Below are positions 12,641-25,515 of a stretch of 64,000 nucleotides of DNA, piece after piece; the stretch's first letter is position 1, and every line of letters starts with the position of its first letter. Origin of the DNA: Urophycis tenuis (Eukaryota; Chordata; Actinopteri; Gadiformes; Phycidae); NCBI GenBank assembly GCA_036785325.1, contig JAXIVH010000018.1, forward strand, positions 3,275,498 through 3,339,497. The letters are read 5' to 3'. Below the pieces are notes generated by a model, which worked only from the letters and a program-made list of their open reading frames with translations, had not been told where the DNA came from and searched no databases. The position numbers and the translations under genes are program-made.

Positions 12641-12676
12641 CCCTTTACCCCTCCTTGTGCCCCCCCCCCCCTCCAG

Positions 12677-12934
12677 TGGTGTGCCCTCTGACCTGTCTGA
12701 ATGGGGGCGTGTGCGGCTCCAGGACCCACTGCCAGTGCCCGGCCGGCTACACGGGCCGGCTGTGCCAGTACACCAGCCAGCAGGGCCAGCAGGCCCAGGC
12801 GGCGCGGGGGAACAAGCAGCCCGTCTACCCGGTGTCGGTGAAGACGGACGGGCAGAAGCAGGGCGACCAGTCGGGCCCGGGCCGTGGGCCCCAGACGCAG
12901 TCTGTCTTCACCCTGCCCTTGCCCTCCACAGATG
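12677..12934 (+). CDS. ltbp3: ltbp3 exon 1 of window: N-terminal EGF-like domain and linker
   Basis: This exon encodes VVCPLTCLNGGVCG..., a six-Cys EGF-like domain of the non-calcium type (no DxDEC start), ending ..GYTGRLCQ, then a Gln/Gly/Lys-rich linker of about 50 residues. The acceptor is CTCCAG after a poly-C tract; the donor is G|GTACCC. It opens with two bases of a split codon, so at least one coding exon precedes it. In known LTBPs the N-terminal region contributes to matrix binding. Confidence 0.88.
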
Positions 12935-14616
12935 GTACCCCTCTCTCTCACTCTCTATGTACCTTTCACTTTCTAACGCTAAATATAATTCAATGCAATG
13001 TGTGACAGGTGTGTTTGGGTTTGAAAGGTTGTCGTGTTTACAAGCCCCCCCCCCCACACCTGAAACCTGGGCTGTTTGGTTGACGTTGTGTGTTTCAGTG
13101 CAGATCAAACTGCGTGTGCACCACTCCGAGGGCCACACCGTGGCCATCCGTCCCCTCGACCCGTCGGACAAGATCCCCAGCAAGACAGTGCTGCGGCCGA
13201 TGACGCAGAGACACAAGCCGAAGGGGCGGTGCTTCCAGGAGACCACGCCCAAACAAGCCGTGAGCACCAATCCGACGCAATTGTGACGAATAGGTCTTAA
13301 TGCAGATGGACGTATCTTTCGCTTATCCCCATGACCCATTGCTCTCCGCAACTCTTTCACGCGACCTTCTCACCTGAAAGGATTTGGCCGGTTATCTAAG
13401 ACCATAGCTTTATTATTGATGTCGTCTATGTCTCGATGTAAATCAGCCACGACTTTGCGACGCTGTGAACATGCGTTCCGACATCGGGCAGTTGGTGAGC
13501 CGTTGAGGTCCGTGCCGATACGAACCACCCTGGCTAGGTTGCTTTCTCCAACAGCGCCCACAGTTTTGCTTGTGTGTTCACACGGCCCAGCGTGCCTTCT
13601 CACAGACTGACAGAGTGACTCATGACTCATGAGGTTCACGAGAGAGGAGCGTTCGGTGGCCCCTGTCCACCCTACGTGTATGAGTACTCTGCTGAAGACA
13701 TTGGAGATGAGGCGGAGATTGAGGAGGCACACGGGAACACCACAGAAATGGAATGGATTTCCCGGGGCAGTCAGGAGAATGTTTATGTCTCATTGAAATA
13801 TTCTGCATGCAGATTTCTGAATTATCACCGGCGGATTTACATCTTGACATCGACCACGTCAACAGCTCACCTGCGGGGTCTCAGCCAAATCCTTTTTACC
13901 GTAACTGCTTTACCCTCTGTATGGAACTATACTCAATCTCTAATATGTACAGTCCATTTCCCCGCAGCTAAATCTATATCTATAATTCTTTCCAGCAGCG
14001 TTTTCAATGCGCTGTTCATCCAAACTAATACAGCTTTTTTTTTCCCTGGGTTGAACTGCAACGTGAGACCAGACATTTCAAATGCATCCACTTGGGAGAG
14101 AGAGGAAATTATTACTGTTTTTACTGGACGAAAGTGATGCTCTCAGCACAGGCTCGTGGACAGAAGAGCAACACCGAGAGAACCGAGCGTTCTCTCAAAT
14201 ACCAACGCTTGTGTGGACACTAGTGTGGAATGGACAACTGCAGCTTTTTTTTCCCATGAGTATCATATCATGGGGGCTAAGGAACGAGTGGCTCAGGTGA
14301 CGGTCTCTGTGGGACATGTGTGACCCGGGTCTCCTCTGCCCGTCTCCGTGTGTCTCCCACCCTGCAGTGTAACAGCACCCCGCTGCCAGTGCTCACCAAC
14401 CAGGAGGACTGCTGCGGCAGCGTGGGGAACTCCTGGGGCCAGAACAAGTGCTACCAGTGTCCCAAACTGCCAAGTGAGTCCCTCTTCTCCTCCTCCTCCT
14501 CCTCCAGCGGTTTCCTCCTCCTCTGTCTCTCTGTTCTTCCCTCACCTGCTCCCACTTTCTCCCACCCTCTCCAATTCACTCACCCCTCTGTGAGGGTGGG
14601 TTTGTCAAAATGTGCT

Positions 14617-14693
<77 letters not shown>

Positions 14694-15076
14694 TTTCTCT
14701 CTCCCTTTCTCTCTCCCCCTCTGTCAATCCCTCTCTTTCTCTCTCCCCCTCTGTGTCTCTCTCTGTCTCTCTTTCTCTCTCACCCGCTGTCTCTCTCTGT
14801 CTCTCTTCCTCCCCCTCTGTATCTCTCGCTCTGTCTCCCACATCTCTTTCAATTTCTCCTTTCCTCTCCCATTCCCACCACTGCCCTCCCCCACCGCCCC
14901 TCTATAAGAGAGAGGGGAAAACGCTGTGTTGTATTTTTAATCCTTCCTGCTCTCAGGTGTTTTTCTTGGTGTCTGTGTTCAGAAATAAAACATTTTTTTT
15001 GTAGCTACAAAGAAGCTGGGTGCTGGCACCCAACTCCAAGCCTGAGAGTTTATGACCCAGCACTCTGGCACATAAA

Positions 15077-15144
<68 letters not shown>

Positions 15145-15480
15145 TGTGAATGTGTATGAGAGTGAGGGAGAGAGAGAAGACAGCATACAGTTTAGACACT
15201 GAGGGAGAGGGAGAGGTAGAGATAGAGAGAGAGCCAGGGAGAGAGGGGAAGGGGAAGACAAAGGACAATATAAAAGATGGACAGAAAGTGAGTGCGGTGG
15301 ACACACACTCTCTGAGACAGCAGACCAAGATAGACAGCGGGAGAGGGAGGGGGGGGGGGGAAGAGAGAGAGAAAGACAGAGTGGCATATGAGGTGAAGGA
15401 TGACGAGAGAGAGCGCAAGGGATACAAAAGGAATGAGAGAGAGAGGGAGGCAGAGTGGCACATGAGGTGAGAGCTGACAA

Positions 15481-15566
<86 letters not shown>

Positions 15567-17798
15567 AAGAGAGAGAGAGAGAGTATGGAAAATACCATTT
15601 CAGTGGGCTCCTATGGCCCGGCTCAGTCATCACAGTGCGGAAGATTGAATTTCAAGAAAATATAATCTGCACGCTTCTTTCCACTGCCCCTTCCTCCCCG
15701 CGCTGAGCGCTGACTCAGACCCAACCTGATACGTCTGCCTCTGCTCTGTAGGCCCCGGCTGGCCCCGGCTGGCCCCGGCTGGCCCCGGCTGTGTTTTACT
15801 GCACCTACACAAGAGCTATTTTAACTCTTCTCGCAATTCATAAAAAAAAGGGACACGCAGGAAACCCAAAGCTCCCTAAAATACGTTGTGATTCAGAGGC
15901 CGTAAAATACCAACTGCCCCCGCAGACGTCAGTTGGTTCCTGTGTGTGGATATTCTGGTGATTGTGCTGAAAACAACAATACACCCACGATGCGTTATTC
16001 CCATTCTTCTTAATTAATCCCAGAGAGGAGCTTGTGTCCCAGCGCTCTGGCAACTGCACAGAGGGTGACAACTTTTCCTCCTTATTTTTGAAGTATGCAG
16101 AGGAATACGTTACACAGCGTATCTATAAACACAAAAGCTGTGTTTATTGTTGAAACTGCGTTTAACAGCATCTTCTACTGATATGTTCACACTGCAGTGC
16201 CTGTGGTCGGTACACTTAACAGCTAAGGGCTCCTGTGGCGTGTGTTTCTAGCTGGCACAGGTTTCCAGCCAGACAGAGCCTCTAAGCCTCCTACTGCAGA
16301 CTAAGTCCGCCTCGAACCTCCAAGAGCCTCGAACCTTCAGCCGCGCGTCTTTTTTTTTTCTTTTCTTACTGGTTTGATTGCAACATTCTCTATGACCTCA
16401 TAGTAGGGAACGTTCCAAGCTCTGTGATTAACAGCGCAGGCCTCTCTGCAGAGCTTGCGCCCGGTAACCAGAATACCAGGACAGGACCGTCACGCAATGT
16501 ATTGTACAACGGCGGGGAAATCTGCACAGCTATTTTATTCCTGTAGCATTGTGTGACTGTGCCTTGGCCCTGGCATCGTGACATAATGTATTGTACAACT
16601 GGTACAAAAATGTTAGACTTATTTATACATGTAACATTGTGTGGCAATCCCTTAAAATAACTATTGCACAACATTGTGTGTTTGTTCGGTAACCACCATG
16701 GATAGTCTAAGTTTTGTCGTCAGTTTTGCTCTCTTCTTAACCTGGTTGCGAAGACAAGATAGTGGATGTGTGGTTTTTCAATCAAGATGTATACGTGAAG
16801 GGTAGAGAACGTAGAAGAGATGGGTTATGTATCAAGAGAAACATTAAACGTTAGAATCAGCCCAGCATGACGCCAGCCCTAGTAATTCGACTCACGTGAA
16901 CGCACCAACAGATGTTTCCTTTGTTGCGTTGAAAGATTGTGAAAAGAAATATTTTAGATATCCCAGGGAGCTCCAGACTCTAGACTAGTACTAGTTTACA
17001 ACTTCCAACCCTAGATGGAAAGCAAGGCCTAATGAGGCGGCTGATTTTGTTGCTACGAGTCGAATAGATAGTTAGCAAATGCTGCCAAACTGTCAGAAAT
17101 GAAGTGTGTCTGAATAAAAGCCCAGTGACCACGGTTCCGTCAAGAAACCCTGGACAGCATGCAGAGTAGCGAGTGGAGCAAGAGGGCGGCCCGGTAAAAT
17201 CACTTCTAAATTCAACGCCCAGGGCCACAAAAGAGAAATGCCCAGGTCTGTTGATGACGGACAGAACCACATTCTAGGACTGACTATGACCTCCTCCCCG
17301 CTGTCCCCCCCTCTCCCTCGGACCCCAGATGCGTCAGTGAAGCAGACCATCGTGGAGGACTACGGCTCCACCTGCCCTCAGGGATACAAGAGGTTCAACA
17401 GCACCCACTGCCAAGGTAGGAGAACCCCCGAGAACGCGCAGGGTACCGCTAACACACTTGACCACCCTCGGACCATCCCGAGCTAAAAAGCCCCTGGGTT
17501 CGAAACCCAGTGTCTGCAGCCTGCCTGTGGCCGTCCTTGGGCTTCAGCTCAGCGTTGTAGTGTCTAGTGACCCCCCAATCGGCGGTGTCTTGTTGGTGTT
17601 AACGTGGCGTCCTCTCTGCGTGTCCCCCGAAGACATCAACGAGTGCACCATGCAGGGCGTGTGTCACAACGGGGAGTGCATGAACACGCTGGGCAGCTTC
17701 CGCTGCTCCTGCAAACCCGGGCTGGTGCTGGACCGCAACCGCTGTGTGGGTGAGTACCCGGGCCGGTACCGGCAGGCCACGACCCAGGGCTCGCTCTG

Positions 17799-17840
<42 letters not shown>

Positions 17841-19892
17841 ACTCTTTCTTTTAATATTGCGTCATACATCAATATCTGCGTCTACCCGCCCCTCGTTCGG
17901 CCCTCTCCTTCTCTCTGTCTGACCGTCTCCCCGTCTGTCCCTCCCTCCCGCCCCCCAGCTGAGATGGCTCAGTGCTACCTGATGGCTTCGGAAGATGGCC
18001 GCTGCGGGGGCCGAGCCATCCTCCTCACCCAGCAGCTGTGCTGTTGCACCGTGGGTAAATCCTGGGGGAAGAACTGTGAGCGGTGCCCCGAGGAGGACAC
18101 GGGTGAGTGGACCGCTGGCCAAATGGTTCTGGGTTCGGTGCCGGCGATTTCCGCAGCCTCACCTGTAGGGGCATTGTGTTCTAGGATGCCTAACCCCGAC
18201 AGGCTTCATTATCAATGTTATTTCGCAATGACTGTTGCAATTTGGTAGCATGTTTACTAGCAGCATGTTATTATGTTGCTAGTAAGGTATTTTTGTAATG
18301 AACCGTCCTTGTTTTGTAATGAACCGGTAAATTATGTATCATTGTATGCAGAGATATTGCTATGCATGAAACTGTCACAGCGTTTCTCATGCAAGACTTG
18401 GCAAAACAAGTTTAGGCTAGTTTTCAGTATATATACATTGATTTTAGGATTTTGCATTCCTCTGATAATGGCCAAGATTGGGATCAGTAGTTTCTGAAAT
18501 GTGATTTGTAGTTGGTTAATCTTCTTCTTGGTGCCGTGTGTTCCTCAGCTGCCTTCCAGAAGATCTGCCCCGGGGGAAAGGGCTACTACTTCTTCAACGA
18601 GAGGAACACCTTTGTCATCCCTCCCATATTCTCCAGCCTGGAGAAAGGCTACAACAAGCCAGGCAAGCTAGCCACCTAGCATATCTTTAGAGAACACAGC
18701 AGGAAGATAGCGGCCACTCGGCCCATGTACACCTGGCAGCGACTGCCCAAGTGGACCAAATCAGATTAGACATCCGATATATTTTTTGCCAAGCAGTGTC
18801 AACAGCCAGGGTCAAAGGGACTCTGGAGTCCTTTTCAACTCAGATCCAGGCCTTTTGCTGTATGTCATCAGTTGGTTAAATCAGCTCTTGCCATATGAAT
18901 GGGATTGTGTAAATGTAGACAGGCTGACATCCAAGCCCCTAAAGAATGAACTATGGATTGAAGTCTGTAACGCTACAAGCTTTGGGTACAGGTATACAGG
19001 TATGTAGGGAGGTAGCCTGCCAGTGATTCATAGGGCACACCAACATGTTATGCTAACAACCTTCCCATTTTGTTTTTCTTGCAGAAAACAAGCCGGTAAG
19101 ACGCCTATGGGTGAGCTGTGTGGCAACATTAGCAGCTAATAGAGATGTTGAGTTTCTGTTGTTCTGATTGGTTGACGTCTCTCCAACAGGTGCAGCCCCC
19201 TGAGACCACCGTGGCTGTGCACCCGGTTACAGCCAGTACACACAGTCCCCGCGTGCCTGGTAAACACACGCATGCACACCATTTTTGGGTTATTTTTATG
19301 GGGACCAGTGTCATCATAAACCAGTTGTGTGTGCTTGTTTGTGAGCTATCATTTCTAGCTCATGGCATAGCCATCTGTTAGTGGGTGAAATGGGCTGTGA
19401 GAATGTCCATTTTGATGTGATCTGCACCTTGCCTCTGTATGAGACCGTTTAGATTTTAGGCCATTTCTGACCAATCAGGGCGTCTCTTGTCTGTTTGCTT
19501 TGGGGGAATCCATCTTGCCTGTCAATAACAGCTGTGTGAAATGCAGTGAAACACTTCTCCGTGTTAGAGAAATGTAGGGAGTGAGGGGGCAGAGATTGAG
19601 GGGACATTTTGGGTTTTTTTTAGGTTCAAAATCTTGCTAGTTTCTGCTCTTTTGTGCTCTCTCTCTCTTTGAAACTCCAATTTTACCGACAGCAGCTTTA
19701 CAGTAGCATACCAGTCTATTCTGTGTAGAGATGGAAAGTCTACTCATAAATGTCACAGCCTATCTTTTGTGTAATCATGACATACATGTTTCTTCTTTTT
19801 CAGTTGCCAAACCCACTCCTTCACAGATTATCAGGGTAAACCCAGAACACGGCCCCTTCGAAACCCAGACCCAAGTATTAGGCAAGTACCTT

Positions 19893-19934
<42 letters not shown>

Positions 19935-22900
19935 CAAGATCGAGGGGCCTAGATCATCAGTATTTGTTGACATACAGAACATTTTCCGTGTACAACAGAA
20001 TCAAGAAACTTTGTTTACTTTCCACAGATGATACAATGTTTCAAGTTATGGGTTCGGTGAAAAAGCTGTTTGTATACCGTAGATACAGGACAGATGTGTT
20101 ATTTCCAAATGTGTTATTTGCATAAAATAATCAGAATGTAAATGATAATGATGATAAGGTCATAGTGATATTTATAATGATAATCATCAATTTCATCATC
20201 ATCTTCTTCATCATCCTCGTCACATACTGTACATCTTCATAATCATGATCATCGCCATCATCACCACCCTCATTATCACCACCGTTTCTCATCATTCTCA
20301 CCAGATTTCGAGTGTAAGGTGAGCAGGAACATCTGTGGCCGCGGAGAGTGCGAGAGCACGCCCAGCGGACACATCTGCCTCTGTCATCCCGGTTACCGCC
20401 TGCACGTCCACAGGAACATCTGCATAGGTGAGAGAGAGCGCCGCGAGGTCACGGAATGAGGTCAGGGGGAGCAGGGTTCAGGGAGAGGTCATGGAGTGGG
20501 CCTAGGGAGGTGGCGGTGGCGTCAGATGGTGGTGTATGCAATGCTCTGTTTGTGTAGCAGAGTGTAGCGTATAGAGAGTGTAGAGAGTGTCGAGAGTAGT
20601 GCTTCAAACCCCCTGTAGCATCATAAAGGTCATATAAAATATTTGAAACAAGTGTTAGTGGTTTATGCAATGCCATTAAAGCTGTTGTGGAATACTGAGT
20701 TGTAAAGAGCTGGCTATGCCATTTCTCACAAATAACACTCAAATATTCGGTCTTAAATCTAACCTACAGCACCTTAGCATCCGGTAAAAGTTAATGCACC
20801 GGGGATGGGGAGAGGTAAACATTAATAGCACATTTAAAAAAAAAAAAAACAGCATAAAGTGTTCTTCATCACAGATGATGATGGAGGGCTTAGGGTCCCC
20901 GAAACCTCAGCCCTCTTAGAGACGGAGTTAAAGGCCTTTTAGCAACTACAGATATGTTTTACTTCATATTTTGATGATACATAGTTGTACTGGCACAATT
21001 GTGTACCAGTACAAGATTCATATTCTGAGAAGAGCCTCTAACCGGCCTGCTCCGTGTGTCTGTCAGACGATGATGAATGTGAGACAGAGCCCTGCGGGGC
21101 CGGCCGGGGCACCTGTATCAACACAGAGGGGTCCTACCAGTGCCACTGTCACCATGGCTACAAGACCACTGTGCATCAAGGGGGGCAGAAATGTGTAGGT
21201 GAGTTACACTCAGTCTGTCGACTCGTTTCCTCGGTCACATCTAGTCGGTGAATTGAATCCTGGTCCGTGTTCTCGAAATGGAACGTGACGTAACGCAACT
21301 GAATGTGATGTGATGTTGTCATCTAATCTATATCGAAATAGTTTTGAATCAAATTCGATCAAAATCCAATCTGAATGTAATCGGAATGCATTTTGAATTT
21401 ATTCTCAAAATATTCTTATCTGAATAAAATCTGAATCATATCTGAATCTAATCTTATATATTCTTCATTTGTCTCTATTCTGAATATGATTATGTTATAT
21501 TATATGAATATAATTATTATATATAATCTTAATTGAATGTAATCTAATCGGAAAAGAATCTGAATCTAATCAAATATTGTTTCATATGAATATAATCTGA
21601 ATATAATCTGAATAGGATCTAATCTAATCTGAATGTGATCTACAGATGTGAACGAGTGCACTAAGCAGGACGTCTGTGGGCCGGGCGGTCACTGTGTGAA
21701 CCTCCTTGGCTCCTATAAATGTGAATGTCACAAAGGCTTCAAGGCACACCGTACACAGACGTGTGAAGGTGAAGTACATGGAGGACCAACCATCTCTTTT
21801 CCTCACTGTGAATGAAACCTGTTGGGCAGGATAGTCCAGCGGTGGTTAGGGGGGGTGGACCTCCACCTAGAAGGTTCTGGGTTTGATCCCCCAAGGACCA
21901 CAGTCTACGCATGCGTGCCCTTTGATGACATGTGTGTATATATTTAAATCATTGATCGGTCACGGTGGACGTGCTGATGATTTGTGTGTTCCGTCGGGTT
22001 CCAGATGTGGACGAGTGTTTGGACCCCAACACGTGTCCCGGGGAGCAGTGTGAGAACATCCCGGGTTCCTACGAGTGTGTTCCCTGCCTGCCCGGCCACG
22101 AGGCCCGGGGAGGAACCTGCTTCGGTGAGGACCTTCTCAGCCCTTCCTCTTCTCCATATCTTTTCAAAGTAATCCGCCTTGAAAGCGCTCTCCTCAGACC
22201 TCCATGGTGAACATACTGTGTCCTCGGCCGTGTATCTCCTGCAGACATCAACGAGTGCCAGAAGGCGGGCGTGTGTCTCCACGGCCGCTGCGAGAACTTC
22301 CCCGCGACCTTCCGCTGCCTCTGTGACGAGGGCTTCCTGCCCTCCGCCGACAGCAAGTTCTGCCGAGGTCAGACGCGGGCGATTGTGGTCGGAGACAGGC
22401 CGTGTCGTAGTCACCAGGCGCCACTGAGGCGTTCTGACATAGTTATCTGACATCAAACTCTTCCACTGTGACATCATAGTTACCAGTCTGCAAATTCTTC
22501 AACCGTGACTTGATAGTTACCGGAGGTCGAACCGGCGGGCCCATTGTGACACCATAGTTAGGAAAGACCAAATTCTTCCACTGTGGCGTCATAGTTACCG
22601 GAGACCAAAGTCTTCCATTGTGACATCATAGTGCCGGAGAGGAAACTCTTCCACTGTGACATGACAGACAGGGTATTAATGCTAGTAGCATCACTGTATT
22701 TGAATGCACCTTTTCCCACGTTCTTCCAGATATTGACGAGTGTGAGGACGACCGGCTGTGTGCCAACGGCCACTGTGTAAACACAGAGGGCTCCTTCCAC
22801 TGCCGCTGTTACCAAGGTTACCAGCGCACACAGGAAGGAAGTCACTGCGAAGGTGAACGTCATCATCATCATCATCACCGTCTGCGACACGCAGAGTTTC

Positions 22901-25129
22901 AAACTTGAAAATGTCTTTATTGGAGGACGGACTTCTCCCACTGTCTCTGTCTTTCCTTCTGTCTGTCTGTCTGTCTATTTTTCTCTCTCTTTCTCACTCA
23001 CTCTTTCTCTCTCACTCACTCTCTCTCTGTTGCTCTTGGGATTCAGGGACATCTTAATTGTTCTTGTTCAAACTTGTTTGTGTGTTTCTTAGGTTCGTTA
23101 ACCTAACTGTAGATAACTCCCACAGCTAGCTACAGTATGTGCTGTGTGTTTTGGGATTCATGATATATATTTTATGTAAACCATATAACTATAACTACCT
23201 ATAATTTGGCAACTTTATCACTCACCATCTAATCAGAAAGGTCTGAAAAAATAATAACTTGTTGGTAACCGATAGCAACCGTTTGTCCATTCACCAACAA
23301 CCTCAGCCAGGCTTTCATAACCATTTATAATTCAAATCAAACAAACGTCATTCAGATGGAGGGAATTATTTTGTACACTCTGTCCTGTTGCATGATGCAT
23401 TCTGGCAACCCTGTAGTCCTAGGAAACCTTCGGAGCCTTGACTGTGTTGACCTCTGACAGGCCACTGCTAGGCTACTATCACCTTCCTGTTAAGTTACTC
23501 ACGGTGTGTTGAGATGTAAAGAGCATACAGCAAACCTGACCAATGACAGAACCGTGCAGTAATGACAGGCTTAGGCCAATGGTAGGATGATGTCACCGGC
23601 ATGGGGCTGGTTGTTTTGTTGCCGTTGGTCGTGGTTTGTGTGATATGCTCTCAGAGAGAGAGGGCTGGCCAGTTCAAACCTTAAACGTTGAAACTGGTTT
23701 CCAGTCCGTCAACGGTGCGCTACTATTACTATGACCCTTGCTGATTTTACGAACCCTTGTGTTTTCTTCCTGGCAGATGTGAACGAGTGTGAGAGGGCAT
23801 CTGTCTGCCACCGGGGGCGCTGCATCAACAGCATGGGCTCCTTCCGATGCGAGTGCCAGAAGGGCTACATGTTGGTTGGAGGCAGAAGGTGTCTGGGTGA
23901 GTCCCCACAAGTCCCCCCCCCCCCCACAAAACAACATCAATGAAAAACACAATTTTTATGCCGTTTTTTTCACAGATTCATTATGGAAGCTACATTTACA
24001 TTTAACAGACGCTTTTGTCCAAAGTGACTTACAACCAGTACATTTGTCATACATTTTTGGGGTTTGGCATGTGGACAGTTGGAGGTGGGAATCGAACCAC
24101 CAACCCTCTTGTTGGTGGCCGACCCGCTCTACCCACTGAGCTATGCCGCCCTAAGCTAGCGGTACCAGAGGAGTGTGTAACTACGCTGTGTCCTCCCCAG
24201 ACATCGACGAGTGTGCGGGGGACCGTAGTCTGTGCCAGCCCTTCGGGTCCTGTAAGAACCGGCAGGGGTCGTACATGTGCGAGTGCAACTATGGCTTCAT
24301 CCTGTCTGAGGACAAGCACAGCTGCGAGAGTAAGCATGGTTGTGTGACGCAGAGTTTATTTTGTTATTATCAAAGAGATATTTTGTGCCGATATTTTGTG
24401 CATCCACAACACAATTCTAACATTCACGGAAATAGATTCCGGCGAAGAAATGGAATTTGAAATTGCATCTGAATAAAAATGGAATTTGAAGAATTAATGG
24501 AATCTAAAGTGTGAATGGAATGTGAACATTCGGCCAACAAAATTCATTAACAATGTGCCCTGCTCCAAAAAATCTATCAAAACAATGTGTCATGGGTAAT
24601 GTGTTCATGGTGTGATCATGGAATGTTGATGGTGTGTTTATGGTGTGGTGGTGGCCTGTTCATGGTGTGTTTATGGTGTGATGGTGGCTTGTTCATGGTA
24701 TGTTGATGGTGTGTTTATGGTGTGGTGGTGGCCTGTTCATGGTATGTTGATGGTTTGTTCATGGTGTGTTTATGATGTGGTGGTGACCTGTTCATGGTAT
24801 ATTGATGGTGTGTTTATGGTGTGGTGGTGGCCTGTTCATGGTATGTTGATAGTTTGTTCATGGTGTGTTTATGGTGTGGTGGTGGTCTGTTCATGGTATG
24901 TTGATGGTGTGTTGATGGCGTGCTCATGGTGGTGTGTTGTGTCTCCCCCTAGTGGTGGCGGTGGAGCAGGAGGACAAGAAGGAGTGCTACCTGAACCTGG
25001 ACGACACGGTGTTCTGTGACAGTGTGCTTGCCACCAACGTCTCTAAGCAGGAGTGCTGCTGCTCCATCGGGGTGGGCTGGGGAGACCACTGTGAGATCTA
25101 CCCCTGCCCAGTCTACCACTCCTGTAACT

Positions 25130-25164
<35 letters not shown>

Positions 25165-25250
25165 GCCCTGTCTACCACTCCTGTAACTATAACATCACAC
25201 ACACACACACACACACACCTGCCCTGTCTACCACTCCTGTAACTATAACA

Positions 25251-25290
<40 letters not shown>

Positions 25291-25314
25291 GCCCTGTCTA
25301 CCACTCCTGTAACT

Positions 25315-25357
<43 letters not shown>

Positions 25358-25381
25358 GCCCTGTCTACCACTCCTGTAACT

Positions 25382-25416
<35 letters not shown>

Positions 25417-25451
25417 GCCCAGTCTACCACTCCTGTAACTATAACACACAC

Positions 25452-25515
<64 letters not shown>

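Noticed and set aside
17485..17520. GGGTTCGAAACCCAG resembling a tRNA T-arm
   Set aside because: Only a T-arm-like hairpin with no acceptor, D or anticodon arms; at most a SINE scrap.
24645..25019. 124-codon frame rich in Trp/Cys/Val
   Set aside because: Translation of the 44-bp intronic minisatellite running into exon 19 in the wrong frame.
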